Shown here: positions 31,474 through 45,900 of the stretch, one piece after another | Layout: each line of letters starts with the position of its first letter | How positions within the stretch are numbered: the stretch's first letter is position 1 | Assembly: GCA_949751835.1 (NCBI GenBank) | Contig: CATKHK010000043.1 | Location: forward strand, 124,001-188,000 | DNA from: Blepharisma japonicum | Taxonomy: Eukaryota; Ciliophora; Heterotrichea; Heterotrichida; Blepharismidae | Direction of reading: 5' to 3' | DNA: 64,000 nucleotides | The notes under the pieces: generated by a model | Seen by the model: the letters and a program-made list of their open reading frames with translations, nothing else | What the model was told of the DNA's origin: nothing | The model's database searches: none | Program-made: the position numbers and the translations under genes

Positions 31474-31830
31474 ATTCGATTTGTCAAATTTTTATAAGCA
31501 TATTTGTTCATGCTAATAGAACATGACGAAATCATTCACTATAATATTTAGCATTTTTTTATGTCACTTTAAAGTTAATAGAATATACTAATACTTGATT
31601 TGGTTTTCTTTGCATTATTTATTAAAGAAATTTATATTAATTTAATCTACTTACCATATAAAAAAACAAATTTTCTCTAAAGCTTGTGAAGTGAGACTCT
31701 TAAAATGCTGAAGGATAGATTAATATGCCTTATATTTGAAATTAAACGCAGTTATTATTTTCCTCCAGAAATACTGATAAAAATACTAAATATTTTTATA
31801 ATTTTAAAAATCTTACATTTTAGAAAATTT
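31474..31830. other. Intergenic region, 357 bp
   Basis: The AT-rich gap between two minus-strand genes. I see no coding or RNA signal; it should hold the promoter of the 66-aa gene. Confidence 0.55.
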
Positions 31831-32529
31831 TTAAATTTTTGGCTTTTTATTTGCACTGCCTCCTTTTTTCTTTTTGCCATCTTCATCTTCCTCTTCACTC
31901 TCCTCCCCAAACTCCTTTTCAAGCCTTTCGATTTCATCAAGATCTTCTTGAGCTATCCATCTCCCATTCTTTCCTCTTACATTATTGGTTTGTGCATTAG
32001 GGTTATTCTCAACTTCGCTTGGCTTAGGTTTAATAGTAAACGATGTCCCTCTATCTGTTATAGGCAATTTTAACAAAATTTTGGCGAATTCACCACAAAT
32101 GGTAATCATTAAATCTTTTCTTCTTAGGAGGCCTTTGGCTCTTACTTTAGCTGCTGATACTTCTTTAAGTTTATTGAATGTGTCTCTATCAAGGGCAGCA
32201 AGGATTTTTATTACATAATCTCTATTAGTTGGTCCTTCAGGAACATAAAATTTAAGCTTTGGATTGTTTAAACAGTGCTGATGCAGTTTATTACTTGACA
32301 CAAGGATATTTTCTTCAATTTTAATCAAATCAGATTCTGCTTGGGAAATTGTTTTCTTTTCTCCAGATAAAAGCTGAATTAAGTAGTTTAAATCAATAAG
32401 TGAATAGTCAGGGAGGTATCTTTTCATATGGTCTTCAAAAAATTCGTAAAGATTTTTCTTGTTGCTTAGAATTCGAGCTAGTTCTGGGGCACATTGCTGG
32501 ACTTCATGGGGAAGGGTCGAATTATCCAT
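31831..32529 (-). CDS. Hypothetical protein with acidic/basic C-terminal tail, 232 aa
   Basis: Unrecognised. The N-terminal 130 residues are helical and mixed in charge. A middle segment ('GTSFTIKPKP') is followed by 'GRWIAQEDLDEIERLEKEFG', then an acidic run and a basic KKKKGG tail. The order of acidic then basic tail is common in nuclear or nucleolar chaperone-like proteins, but there is no motif to name it. It is read from the ATG at 32527-32529 to TAA. Confidence 0.65.
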   Translation of the reverse strand: MDNSTLPHEVQQCAPELARILSNKKNLYEFFEDHMKRYLPDYSLIDLNYLIQLLSGEKKTISQAESDLIKIEENILVSSNKLHQHCLNNPKLKFYVPEGPTNRDYVIKILAALDRDTFNKLKEVSAAKVRAKGLLRRKDLMITICGEFAKILLKLPITDRGTSFTIKPKPSEVENNPNAQTNNVRGKNGRWIAQEDLDEIERLEKEFGEESEEEDEDGKKKKGGSANKKPKI

Positions 32530-33008
32530 TATATGGGGGCTTTATTTGAAGAGGATAATAAAAATCCAAATCATTAAATTAGCTCCATTTTATAAGACTC
32601 TAATAAAGAATGAAATAATTCTAAAAACGATTTCAGAATTATATTATCTGTGGTAAGTAATTAATAATTTGAAAAAATTTAAAGAAAAGAAGAATTAAAG
32701 ATTTTTAATATTTAGATTATATGCTTTTTTAATTCTTAGCAATTTAATATATAAATCTATTTTTTAAGCTTATCTATTTAAGCTTTATATATTAATTTAA
32801 AAAAAAATACCAAATCAATGTGACAGTTTTAATTTTTATATTAGCATTATGTGGATTCATAATATTAAATAATCCATACTTATTGAAAGCAATGATTTTG
32901 CATATTCAATATCTCTACTTGACTTTTAAATTTGTGGTTCTATTTTATTCAAATTCTTCAAAATAGATATTATCATCCAGATTTATTCCTACTAATATAA
33001 TAATTACA
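32530..33008. other. Intergenic region, 479 bp
   Basis: An AT-rich divergent gap with the promoters of the 232-aa gene (minus) and the first ATPase-cyclase (plus). I see no RNA gene. Confidence 0.6.
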
Positions 33009-36000
33009 ATGAGTCTTCCCATAAAACAAACAGGCGATAAACTCAAACCTGAAAACTGACGAGTGATGTACTTATTAAGTCATAATGGAAATTCATTTCA
33101 ATCCATTAGCAACGAAGTTCGATCTGCAAATTATACCTTGTGAAATCTTCTCCCCAAAAATATTTTTACTCAGTTTTGCGATATTTGATATTTCTGGTTC
33201 CTTTTTATCACAATTTTACAGCTGAGTTTATCTACTTCCAATGTAGGCACATCAGCTGTAATCATTCCTTTTATAGTCCTGCTTTTTATTACTTTAATTT
33301 CAGACGCTTACCATGACTTGCCAAAGCACCGGCACGACAAGGCTGTTAACAATAAAGAATATTTAGTTTGTGATGGATTTAATTTTGTATTAAAGAAGAG
33401 CAAGGATATTAAGATTGGCGACGTCATTCAAATTAGAGAAAAAGAAACTTGTCCAGCTGATATTTTGCTGCTCTGCGTAAAAGGTGGGGAATCTGAAATA
33501 TTTGTGGATATGTCTGGAGTAAATGGAGAGCCTACTTTTGAGTCAAAAAGACCAATAAAGGAGACGATGGAATTCACAAGTGAAGCTAATGAGTTTGAAG
33601 CGATTACTCTTATTAGTAGGATAAATGCTATTATAAAAGTCCCTGAAAGCCGAATTAGTGGAGAATTTAAAGGCTCAATAAGGCTGGAATCGAATCCTAA
33701 ATCTAGTGTAATTTCGAGCTTAAATTTTGTAAAAAGAGGTGCAAAACCTATAGATGCACAGTGAATTTTAGGATTGGTAATATATGCTGGTGAAGATACT
33801 CCTTTTAAACAAAAATTAACTGAGAGACTTTCTGCGTCTAAAAAGAGGCTAAATAAAGTGGTTTTGATAATGATCATTTTTGCTGGGCTATTTGTTTTAG
33901 GCACAGTACTAAATATCATTGAGAATAAACATTATTCAGACAATGAAGGTAATTTGAGTTTTATATTGGCTGTTATTGTCTTGTATAGCTATCTTGTCCC
34001 TATTTCTTTATTTATTGCTTTGAGATTTACAAAACTCATTATTTCATTTTCTTTAAGAAAAAATTACAGCATTCGAATAAATGATCTGTCTGCAATAGAG
34101 GACGGAGGACAAATTGAATATGTCCTTGCAGATAAAACAGGCACTATTACAAATGGCAATTTTCAGCTGCAAGTGTGCATTGTAGCTGGAGAGGTTTATA
34201 TAAAAGATGATTTCGAGTTTTGTCAGTCTCCATATGATTTTTTAACAAGTCCAAAAACAGAAGCTCGAGCACCATTAATTATTCCTGATCTTGTAAAACA
34301 TAATTCAAAAAATTTCAAGACATTCCATGACCTAAGAAGTGACTTTGCCTTGCTAGGCCCAAGCTCAATTTTTTATCATTTTGTATTATGCATGGCTATT
34401 TGCAATAGCACATATATGAGAGCTGATCGAGCAATCAGTCCTATTTCAATTGAAGAAAAAGTCATGATAGAAACAAGTAAAGAACTCGGCATTAAGTTAA
34501 GAAAAAAAACAAGCCAAATCTATGATGCCATAGTATTCGATGAAGAACTCAAACTTAAAGTAATCGGCCATCAGAGAAAATCCCATAATGCTAAAAAATC
34601 GCGAATTATCGTAAAAAATAGCATGACTGGCCAAACATATCTATATGTAAGTGGCTCAAGAGAGCCAATGATGAAACATTTTTACTATTCTTCAGAAGAT
34701 TCTGCATATATTGAAGAACTTATTAATAGATCAGAGGTGGTTGATAAAAAAATCATCATATTTGGATTTAAAGAGTTATCCAAGGATGAAGTTGAAAAAT
34801 TTGAAGTGGATTATTTAAATTTTAAGCTTCTTCCTGTCATAAGTGAAGGAAAAATCGAAGATTTATTTGTAAAACTAGAAGACGAGATCAAATTTTTAGG
34901 TGCTGTTGGGTTAGAAGAGACAGTTTTAGAAGAAACAAAAGAAACTATTGATGCTTTAACACAAGCTGGAATCAAGATATGGGTCCTCAGTGGGGACAAT
35001 GAAGAAAATACATTATGCACCGGTATTACATCTGGCTTATTTAAGTCTAGGGCAAATATTTCAAAAATTTCGAGTGTCACTTCCCCTTGGGACTGTACTG
35101 TAGAGCTGCTTGACCAAATCAAGACAAATCTTTTTCATTTCAATACAAATACTTATATAACTCCTGCAGTGCTTGTAAGAGATAATTCTTCTTTTGATAA
35201 ATTAGGCGATAGAAGTCCTCATCATGTGCAGTCTAATTTTGAAATGCTTTACCAGAATAGCATACAACATCCTCAAGGATTTACACCAAGTAATGCAGCT
35301 TTTAGAGTCAGAAGAAAAAGCAAAATGAGGAGAAGATCAGTAAACCCTGTCTTGATCTCTAATCTTTCTAAAGGAAACAAACTAAGATCTCCACTTTCAG
35401 ACCCAATTATCCCTGAGTCTGTTCATTTTGTATTATCAATTGATAGAAGTATTGTTGAATTTGGCCTAAAATCTGAAGAAAATAGAAAATATTTAGCAGC
35501 TTTATTATGTGCAGCTGATAGTGTCTGTTTCCACTCGTTGCTGCCTGATGATAAAACAAAAATTGCTAGATTTTTAAGATACAGATTCTCTTATGATCCA
35601 ATAATTCTTGCTATTGGAGATGAAACAAGTGACATTGGAATGATAAAGCATGCGAATATTGGTGTCGGGATCATAAAAGCAAAAACTGAACACATCGGCA
35701 AAGTCGCCGTCAAGAAATTTTCGCAGCTCAAAGATTTGATTTTGTACCAAGGGCATACCACATTCCTTATATTATCAAAAGTCTTGATGCTTTCATTTTT
35801 CATGAACTATTTGATTACATTTATTTTATTATTTTATTGCAACTCTTCATTTACTAGCTGCCAATCAATCCTAGATGAAGATTTCATAGTCTTTTATTTA
35901 TTTTTACTTGTATTTGTCCCTATTGTAGGGTCTGGGCTTTTTGATGAAGATTTAACAAAAGAGCAGGTTTTTCAGTATCCCCAGATTTATAATGCACGTA

Positions 36001-39000
36001 ACCATGTGGCAATTTTAAAACCTTGAAAATTTTTGGCATCTATGGGTCTAGCATTTATATATGCAATGTTTATTTACTTCCCAGTTTATTCAGTATACAT
36101 AATGAATGATAAAGGATTTGCTCTTGATTTATATACGATGGAAACCATTATTTATTTATCTTTATATGCTGTCTCGATGCTTTATATAATAATCCAAACG
36201 ACTGCATTTAACATATGGACTGCATTAGCATATTTAATTTCCTTAGTGGCTTTAATAATATTTTTGAATGTAGAACACAATGACCCTGACGATAATCACT
36301 ATGGGGTTCTAGATATTTTATATGAAAGTCCACTTTTATGGTGTTATATCCTTTTTTTACCAGTCATATGTATATGTCTCATCCTCGCTTTTAAGCTGTA
36401 TATGATATTGTTTCATCCTAATCTCAGCTATTTGATAAAAGCCAAAGGGAAAACATTCTTAAATATCAACTTGTCCTCAAGATTAGAGGAATTTAAAAGT
36501 AAAATGGAATCAATATATAAAAAATCCAATTCCTTAAAGCATGATCATGACTCATTTGAAATAAATCCATGGACTTTAAAATTCAGCTCAAAACTAATTG
36601 AAAATGAATTTCAAGCCTATTCAAGCCATAATGTAAACAATTATCGAATCTTTTTAGGGATATCTTATATTTCATTTGCAGCGCTTGGAATTTATGAAAT
36701 TTGTACTTCAGAAACCAATGAGTCATATGGTATTTTTCTTATTGTAACCTTCAGCCTTTATGCTATTTTATTGATTTCTTCACTTACTCCTATATTCAAC
36801 ATATATCATAAAGAAATGTCAATTTTAGCAGCAATTTTTAACATAACTATTTCTTTAGTCAATATTTATATATTTGAGATTCAGCCAGCTCAGCTGTATT
36901 TATATTGGTCTCCTCTTTTTCTATTTGCTGAAAGTGGCTTATGGATGGAAATGGGAATCCTAACAATTTTAACATTCGTTTTATGTGCTATGAGCTGTAT
37001 TTATTTTAATGGAAAAACTGATTGGGATCCTTCAGTTAAAGCTGTGTACTTTATCGAAGTTATTGCCCTTTACATGGCAATGTCTTTAATAGTTGCTGCA
37101 AGATTATATGTCGCATCAAAATCCAAAAGAAATCGTTGGAAATTTTTAAAGAATGTTGACAATGAAATGGAGAAATCTGAACAAGTCTTAAATTTCGTGC
37201 TTCCAGCGTTTGTCAGAAAAAGAGTAAAAGATGGGATAAGATACATTGCTGAAGACCAAGGAGTCGTATCTGTTCTATTTTGTGATATTGACAATTTTGA
37301 TGAAATTCTTTCAAATTATCCCAGTAGTGAAATTACTCAATTTCTTGACGAAATTTATAGGAAGTTTGATAATATTTGTGACACAACTGGGGTAACTAAA
37401 ATAGAAACAGTAGGAAACGTTTATATGGCTTGCGCAGGGCTAAAAGACAGTGAAATGGAGCTACCTTCTTATTTCAGGTCAATCTCCCATTCTAGGAGAT
37501 GCATTGAAATGGGATTGAAAATTTTAAGCACAGTTGATAAGATTTATTTGAATAAAGGAGAGTCTCTGAAGGTCAAAATTGGTATTCACACAGGCCCAGT
37601 GACTGCTGGAGTTGTAGGATATCATAAGCCTCAGTTTTCCCTTGTCGGTGACACTGTAAATACAGCCAGTAGGATGGCTTCTACCCTAAATGACTCTTTA
37701 ATGATCCAAATTTCAGAAGATACTTACTCACATCTTGATGACTTATCAGGACTGTCTTTTACCAAAAGAGTAGTCAGTGTAAAAGGCAAAGGGAACATGC
37801 ATACAGTGCTTGTAAGCTTCAACCAATCTTCTGATATCACTCTTAAAGATATGGAGCCTCTTCTTCCTACTCTTCAATATGGGAATAACAGCTCCATGAT
37901 AAGAGCTAATTTTAGAAGTAGTATGAGACTAGACTCAATTGCTTTTAATAATCATTCTGCTAAGTCATCCACAGTATTTACAGACCGAAGATCATCTGAT
38001 TTGTCAAACTCTAACATAAAAATCCCAGCACAAGATTTCAGCATATGGGAGCTTTGTCCTTTCAATACTAGCGAAAATCATCAAGATAGAATGGTTAGAC
38101 ACCAAATGCTTGATAATTACTCCTTTGCATTATTTTTTGGCACTTTTGTTGGGTTTTGCTGTAATTTTATTTTGATGGCTACAAATTTATCATCAATGAT
38201 TACCGAAGATCAAAGTGCTTATAGCATAGCTGATTTTTGTTTTTTCGTTATTAAAACGATCCTTTTTGGATTAATTTTCCTTTTTATAAGAAGATTTTAT
38301 CGGAAAAAATATTTTTCAATTATGCTTGAAGCCATTTATACAATGGCAATAATAGCAAAGTTAATCATAGAATTTTATCAAAATGAAATAGCAGAAGAGC
38401 TTTCGACTGAAGCTTATTTATTTTTAATGTATTTTATTCTACTACAATGCACAGGATTATTTTTCAAAAATATTTTCGTAGTATCATCATTAGTAGTTGT
38501 TTTTTGGATTATTTCGTTATTTTTCTCAGGCCATGAGTATCCAGTAGAAGAAGCTATTATAGTATTTGGGTTTACTTCAGTTACACAGTTTGTGACATTT
38601 TATAGAGAGAGAAATCTCAGGACTTTTTTGGATATTGAAAACACATCACATAAAGAGCTTGAAAAAATTGAAGCTTTATTGACCCAGATGATGCCTCCTC
38701 ATGTATTTCAAAACCTAAGAGAAGAAATTGCAATTGCAGATAGCTTTAACAATGTCACTGTCCTATATGCTGATATCGCTGGTTTTACAGCATGGTCTTC
38801 TAATAAAGAAGCCATCGAAGTCGTTGGGATGCTTTCAAACTTTTTCACTCGATTCGACAAGCTTTGTGTTGAACACAACGTATACAAAGTCCACACAATT
38901 GGAGACTGTTATGTCGCAATGGGCCTTAACGGTACTGATTTTGAAAGAAATCCATCCCAAGAGTGCCTAAATATTATAAACTTCGCCCACGCTCTATTAG

Positions 39001-39314
39001 AAACTATAGAAATCGTAAACGCAGATTCCTTTTTAAATTTGAAAATGAGAATTGGGATCCACACAGGAAGCATAATAGGAGGGATTGCAGGAGCTACCAT
39101 TATAAGATATGATATTTTTGGCTCTGATGTAATAATTGCAAATAAAATGGAAAGCAATGGAGTTCCAGGGTCAATTTGTGTGAGTGAAGATACCATGACA
39201 ATCATTGAAAGCTATAAGCCAGGGATGTTTAAATTTAATCCTCACCAAGATGTTCAGCTGCCATCAGCTGATAGAACAATAAAGACTTATCTTTTAGAAA
39301 AGGACGAAATGTAG
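33009..39314 (+). CDS. Guanylyl cyclase with N-terminal P4-ATPase-like domain, 2101 aa (copy 1)
   Basis: This makes cGMP from GTP and matches the ciliate/apicomplexan fusion type. It is a single open frame with five TGA codons as Trp. The N-terminal half resembles a P4-type flippase. It contains 'NYTLWNLLPKNIFTQF' and 'VPISLF', and retains the phosphorylated Asp in DKTGT (D375). The GDGxND motif is altered to GDETSD. Two cyclase domains follow, each after a block of membrane segments. C1 (about 1415-1600) carries the transition-state Asn1551 and Arg1555, plus Glu1466 and Ser1544 at the purine-specificity positions. C2 (about 1915-2090) carries both metal-binding Asp residues (D1922, D1966). 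The catalytic halves are thus inverted relative to mammalian adenylyl cyclases. Confidence 0.93.
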
Positions 39315-39914
39315 TTTAAGTTAGTGCTGTTGTAAACTAATAAGTTATTTTTATAAAATCAGTAATAATTAATTGTGGAGGATTAAAAATGAATAAGCGT
39401 TTTATGAGCTTTCAACTTATTGTTAATCAGTAAAATTTTTATCGGTTCATCAATTATCACGATATAATTTAAGTGAATTTAGCAATGGAGTCTAATAATT
39501 GATAAATTTTTGGTTGCAAAAATAATTCATGGAATGTTTTAGACTTGTTCTCATAAATTTTCCACCAATTTAACAATTAGGTGGCCAGGTAGATTACTAT
39601 AATATAGGATCATGCTTTTTTGCTAAATTATCTCTTTACTGACAATCCAGGAGAAGCTGACAATGGCTGCAGCTTTAAGGAAAAAATTATTACGAAAAGA
39701 TATTTAATGACTTCTCCTATAAAAAATATTAAACATGCATCACAGATCTTAAAATCGAGAAAATCGTTTCTTTAAATTAATTCACATAATAATCATTTTC
39801 AGGTTTCATCTCTATTTATCATCGCCACCACATCAGTAACCAGCCAGAGCCTACAAAAGCTGTCACACTTCATTAATTTGATTTTGAATAAAATAGGTTT
39901 CACATAATAAAATA
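39315..39914. other. Intergenic region between the two cyclases, 600 bp
   Basis: AT-rich, with a stable hairpin at 39562-39584. CCACCAATT pairs with AATT-A-GGTGG, 9 bp with one bulged A and a TAAC loop. A shorter CTATA-A-TATAG palindrome lies near 39597-39607, and a 6-bp AAGCTG/CAGCTT pair near 39653-39674. These could belong to a small RNA or to transcription termination between the cyclase genes. Confidence 0.4.
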
Positions 39915-42900
39915 ATGAGCTTAACCTTAAGACAGCCACTTGGAAGCATTAAAGCTGAAAACTGACGTGTTATACATTTGCTTTCAAATAAGACAAATTC
40001 ATTTCGCTCCATTAGCAATGAGTATAATACAGCTAGATATACTCTTTGAAACCTAATTCCCAAGAACATCTTTAATCAATTTCAAAATGCATGATATCTT
40101 TGGTTTCTCTTTATTTCCATTCTGCAGCTTTATGTATCACCTAATAGCGCTTGAAGTTCGGGAATCGTTGTCCCTTTCTTGGTTTTGATTTTTTTGATTC
40201 TTGTCACAGATGGTTATTACGACCTGCACAAACACAAGTACGATTATATGGTAAACAATAAAATTTATCAAGTATGAGATGGAAGTAATTTTTCTATTAA
40301 AAAAAGCAAGGACTTAAGAATAGGCGAAATCATAAAGCTCAGAGAAAATGAGTATTGCCCAGTTAATATTTTGCTACTTTGTGCTAAAGATGGGGAATCT
40401 GAAATTTATGTCGATGTCGCAAAAGTCATAGGAGAAGCAAGCTTTGACTCAAAAAAACCAGTCAAAGAAACCATGGAGTTTTCAAAAGAAACAGACGAAA
40501 TTGGAACAATTCCTTTGATGAGCAGAATCAATGCGACAATCAAAATTCCAGAACGAATGAGTCACAGCGAGTTTAAAGGGTCTATCAGGCTGGAATCAAA
40601 CCCGAAATCGACGTCACTTTCCTTGTCAAACTGCATATTGAGAGGTTCAAAATTAATCGGCGTGGAGTGAGTATTAGGAGTTGTCATGTACGTCAACGAA
40701 AACCCTATCTACAAGTGTCAGTTTTTTGAAAATATGTCAGTTTACCGAGGCAAAGCCAACAAAATTGTGATCTTTAGCGTTATTTTTGCATTTGTAATTA
40801 TAGCTATAAGCCTTATTTACAATTCAGAGAAATCATATGATTTCAATAGTGATCATACTGAATTTTGTCTGAGCACAATAACTTTGTATAGCTATATGCT
40901 GCCGATCTCTTTATTTATATTACTCAGATTAATTAAAACAATACAGTCTGCAAGATTGAGGAGAAATCATAGCATTCTGCTGACTTCTTTAAAAGGCAGC
41001 GAAGACTTAGGGCAAGTTGAGTATATTCTTACTGATAAAACTGGGACTGTGACTAATGGGGATATACAGCTTAAAATTTGTGTAGTCGATAATGAAACTT
41101 ATATAAGGGACGATGATTTTAGCCAGCCATTTTCTATTGAAGGAGGAGTTATGAGTCTTGGATCTGATTATGGAGATCAGCTAGTTATACCTGATGGCGC
41201 TCCTATAAATACCTCAAGGATGTTTAAAAACTTCTATGACTTAAAACATGAGTTCAACACCCACGGAGTCGCCAACTCAAGATATTACCATTTCGTTATG
41301 TGTATGGTAATGTGCAATAGCGGTTACATGAGAAGCGATAAATCATTCAGTCCTATCTCAATTGAAGAAAAAGCCATCATAGAAACCTGCAAAGAGCTTG
41401 GGATCGAGCTCATCAAAAGAACTAAAAGAGGCTTTAAGTTAATTGTCCTTGACGAAGAAGTCAAGCTAAAAGTCATAGGCTTTCAAAGGCGTTCTCATAT
41501 AATTACGAAATCCAGGATAGTCGTCAAAAATCCTCAGACTGGAAAATCAGTTCTTTATGTAAGTGGATCCAGAGAAAGTATGATGAAAATGTTTGACTCG
41601 TCTGCTGACGAAGACATTGACTATATTAACGAGGCTATAAATAACTCAGACACCGCAAATAAAAAGATTATTTTACTTGGCTATAGAGATTTAACTGAAA
41701 AAGAATGCGAAGATTTTGAAATCAGTTACCACAATTCCAGACTGCTGCCTGTTATCAGTGAAGAAAAGATTGAGGACTTGTTTACTCAGCTTGAAAAAGA
41801 AGTGAAGTATTTAGGAGGGATTGGGCTTGAAGAAACTGTTCTAGAAGAAACAAGAGATACGATTTCTGCCCTGCAGAAAGCAGGTATTAAGTTGTGGATG
41901 CTGAGTGGAGATAATGAAGAAAATACAATATGTGCAGCTTTTGCATCAGGGATACTAGATTCTAATGTAAATCTTGCGCAGCTGACTAATATATTATCTT
42001 CTTTTGACTGTACAATTGAAATGATTGACCTTATCAAGCATCATTTTTATCAAAAAACTACTACAACTGCGAATGATAATACTTCTATGTGTATTCCTTC
42101 AGACGAAGAAGACCCAGACACTAAATCTCCTCCTCCTATTTTTCCCCCAGGCCGCCGTAAGCGAACTGGTGCTGGCACTTTTATTTCAAAAATGTCACAG
42201 ATAAACTTGTCAGTCCCTCCCCACCGTTCTTTTAAGCGGAGAAGCAAATCAAACCGGAGGTCGATGAACCCTACTGTTTTATCAAATCTGACCAAAACCC
42301 AGCTAGAATCACCTTTATCAAGCCCAATAGATGCAGATTCCGTTCATTTCTGGCTTTCAATTGATAGAAGTGGTGTGCTCTACGGAATGAGCACTGAGGA
42401 AAATCGTAAATATTTTGCGACCATTATATGCGCAGCTGAGTGCATAGTTTTTCATTCTCTGCTGCCTGAAGATAAAGTTAGAATAGCGAAGTTCTTAAGG
42501 GAAAGAGTCTCATATAAACCAATTATTTTAGCAATTGGGGATGGAGCCAGTGACTGAGGAATGATACAGCAAGCCCACGTAGGAGTTGGGATTGTAGGCT
42601 GTCCAAGTGAGTATTCCGGAAATGTAGCACTGAGAAGGTTTTCTCAGCTAAAAGAGCTACTGCTTTATCAAGGACATACAATGATGGTCAATATTTCCAA
42701 AGTTCTGTGCATGGCATATTTCATGGGCTATTTGACTTCTTTTGTGCTGTTTTTCTATTGTAACGCAGAAGGGTCTTGATGTAGAGATTTTTTTGACAGA
42801 AAACTGATTCACTATTATTTCTTTATGATTACTTTTCTTCCGATACTAGTAAATGGGGTATTTGATGAAGAGTTATCAAGACATCAGATTGATAAAAACC

Positions 42901-45900
42901 CCAAAATTTATAGAGCGACTTCTTTCCACTCAACGTCTTGGATGTGCTATTTTAAAACTATCATTACTGCATTTATATATGCAGTTATTATTTATTTCCC
43001 GACGTACTCGATACAAACGGCTATTAATGATAGAGGGTTTACTGACAATGCAATTGTAATGGAAATCACTGTATATTTTGCAACTGTGGGATCATCGTGG
43101 CTTTATATCATTATAGAAACAAGATCTATAAGTAAGTGGACTGTTGGGTCTTTAGTATTATCACTGATTTCTCTTATTATTTATGTAAATACAGCATTTG
43201 AAGATGATGGTAATTACCATTATGGGGTGTTGGATATGCTTTATAGCAGTCCTATGCTAATTCTTTACATGTTTATGGCTCCTCTTGTCTGCTTTGCATT
43301 CAATCTTTCATTCAAGCTCGCTAAAGCTTTATTTAGTCCAGACATTTTTAACGTTATAAGAGCTAAAAAAGAGTTCAAGCTCAACATGAATATTCTCCCA
43401 AGACTTCACCAATTCAAAAATAAGCTTGAATCTATATATAGACGATCAGGAATAATCCACCACTCCTACGATTCTTTTGAAATTAGCCCATTTACTTTAA
43501 GATTCAGATCTCAGCAGGTAGAAAAAGAGTTCCAAGTGTATTCCTCTCACAACTCCAACAACATAAGAGCTCTGCTTGTCTTTGTATTTCTTTCTTATCT
43601 GGTTGCTTGCATATATGAGTACTTTGAAGTTGACCATTCTGAAGCTTATTTAATTTATCTTGTAATTACCCTTTGCTCTTATTTGATTTTTGTATCGATT
43701 GCTTTGACCAATTTATTTCCACTGTATTGTAAAGAAGTGATATTGACGACCCTTGTGTTTAATATTGGTATTATTTATGTAAATGCTTTTGCGTTCCGTG
43801 AGTATCAAATGACAATTTATTTATACTGGTCACCTATATATCTTCTTGGGGCAAGTGGCGGAATTTGAATAGAAATGACAACCATTTCCTTGATCAGCTG
43901 GGGGTGCTTATTCGGACTTGTTTTATCAGAAAACTGCAATTTATATTCAAGCTCTGACAACCGAGCTATTTTTGCAATAGAAACGATTTCTATTTATTTA
44001 GCAATGTGCATAATCTCAGCTATACGGGGGTACTCTGCGTCAAAAACCAAAAGAATCCGATGGACACTCATCAAAAAAGTTGAAGGTGAAATAGAAAAAT
44101 CTGAGCAGGTTTTAAGCTTTGTTCTTCCTGCATTTGTTCGAAAAAGAGTAAAAGATGGGATTAGATACATCACTGAGGACCAAGGGGTGGTATCTGTACT
44201 GTTTTGTGATATAGACGACTTTGAAAATATCATCACAAACTACCCAAGTAGCGAAACTGCCCAATTTCTAGATGAGGTTTATAAAAAATTCGATACCATT
44301 TGTGAACAAACTGGCGTCACAAAAATAGAAACAGTAGGAAACGTGTATATGGCCTGTGCAGGCCTTAAAGACAGCGAGGCAGAGCTTCCTTCTTATTTTC
44401 GGAACATATCTCACGCAAGACGTACAATAGAAATGGGATTAAAAATTCTCAGTACAGTAGAAAAAATTTATCTGGGCAAAGGAGAGCCGCTAAGAGTAAA
44501 CATCGGGATCCACACAGGGCCAGTGACAGCTGGGGTCGTAGGCTACCATAAGCCTCAGTTTTCGCTTGTGGGGGACACAGTGAATACTGCAAGCAGGATG
44601 GCTTCGACATTAAAAGACCCAAGCATGATTCAAATTTCTGAAAGCACCCTAAAAGACCTTGATGATAAGTCAGGATTAAATTTTATTAAGCAATCAGTGG
44701 ATATTAAAGGAAAAGGAAACATGAATACAATTCTTGTCAGCTTAAATAAGTCTCCAGAAACTACTACAAGAGAAAACGAACCTTTACTGCCCGCAATTCA
44801 TTCAAATGTAAGCAGCCCAGAGCTGAAAGCTATCAGAGTCCGAAATAGTTTGCAAATTGAGATGAATGATGCCCCGACGTATTCTCCATTGTCTTCCACA
44901 ATTTATACTGAGTGCAAGTCTACTGATTTTCCAGCACTAAATCCTCACAAGCAAGGCCGGAAATTTAATTTTATGCAGATTTGTCCATTTGACTACCATG
45001 AAAGTCTACAAGATAAAGAGCTTCGGACCCAAATGTTGAAGAACTATTCTTTTACGATCTTTGGAGGGTTTATTATTTGCTGCTGCATAAATTGAATCCT
45101 CTTTGGTACAAATCTAGCTGCAATGCTTGCAAACCAAGATGATCCTTATAAGCAGCTGGATTTTGGTACATATGCATTTGAGGCGATATTTTTTACAATT
45201 CCATTGGTTGTTATTAAGAAGCTGTATAAAAATAAATTATTCGGAGTCATATTAGAAATTACCTGTGTTCAAGCGATTATCATTATATTGATTATGGAGT
45301 TTTGGGACCCTTTTAAAAGTGACCAAATTTCTGCGAACGAATACTTATATCTTATGTATTTTATCCTGCTTCAATGCACCGGCCTTTTTTTCAAGAACTT
45401 AGTTATGGTTTCTTTATCGTTAGCTGTTTTCTGGATAATTGCTATTAATCTAAACGGCTCCTCTTACCCATTTGAGTTAACTGTGTTTGCCATATTTTAT
45501 ACATTTATAATCCAATTTATAGCTCATTACCGTGAAAAAAACCTTAAAAAGTTTTTAGAAATAGAAGAAAGCTCTAACAAAGAGCTCGAAAAAATTGAAG
45601 CTTTATTGACCCAAATGATGCCATCTCATGTATTTGAAAATCTCCGTGAAGAAAAAGCTACAGCAGACGCATTCTCCAACGTAACAATTTTATATGCAGA
45701 CATTGTTGGCTTCACAGCTTGGTCTTCTAATAAAGACTCCAAAGAAGTTGTAGGCATGCTATCCGAGTTTTTTACCAGATTTGATAAATTATGTGTAGAA
45801 AATAACATCTATAAAGTCCACACCATTGGAGATTGCTACGTTGCTATGAGCTTAAATGGGATTGATTTTGAGAGAAATCCGTCCCAAGAGTGCTTAAATG

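Noticed and set aside
31705-32073. Plus-strand frame of 122 residues overlapping the 232-aa gene
   Set aside because: Mostly antisense to that gene's acidic/basic tail and otherwise AT-rich low complexity.
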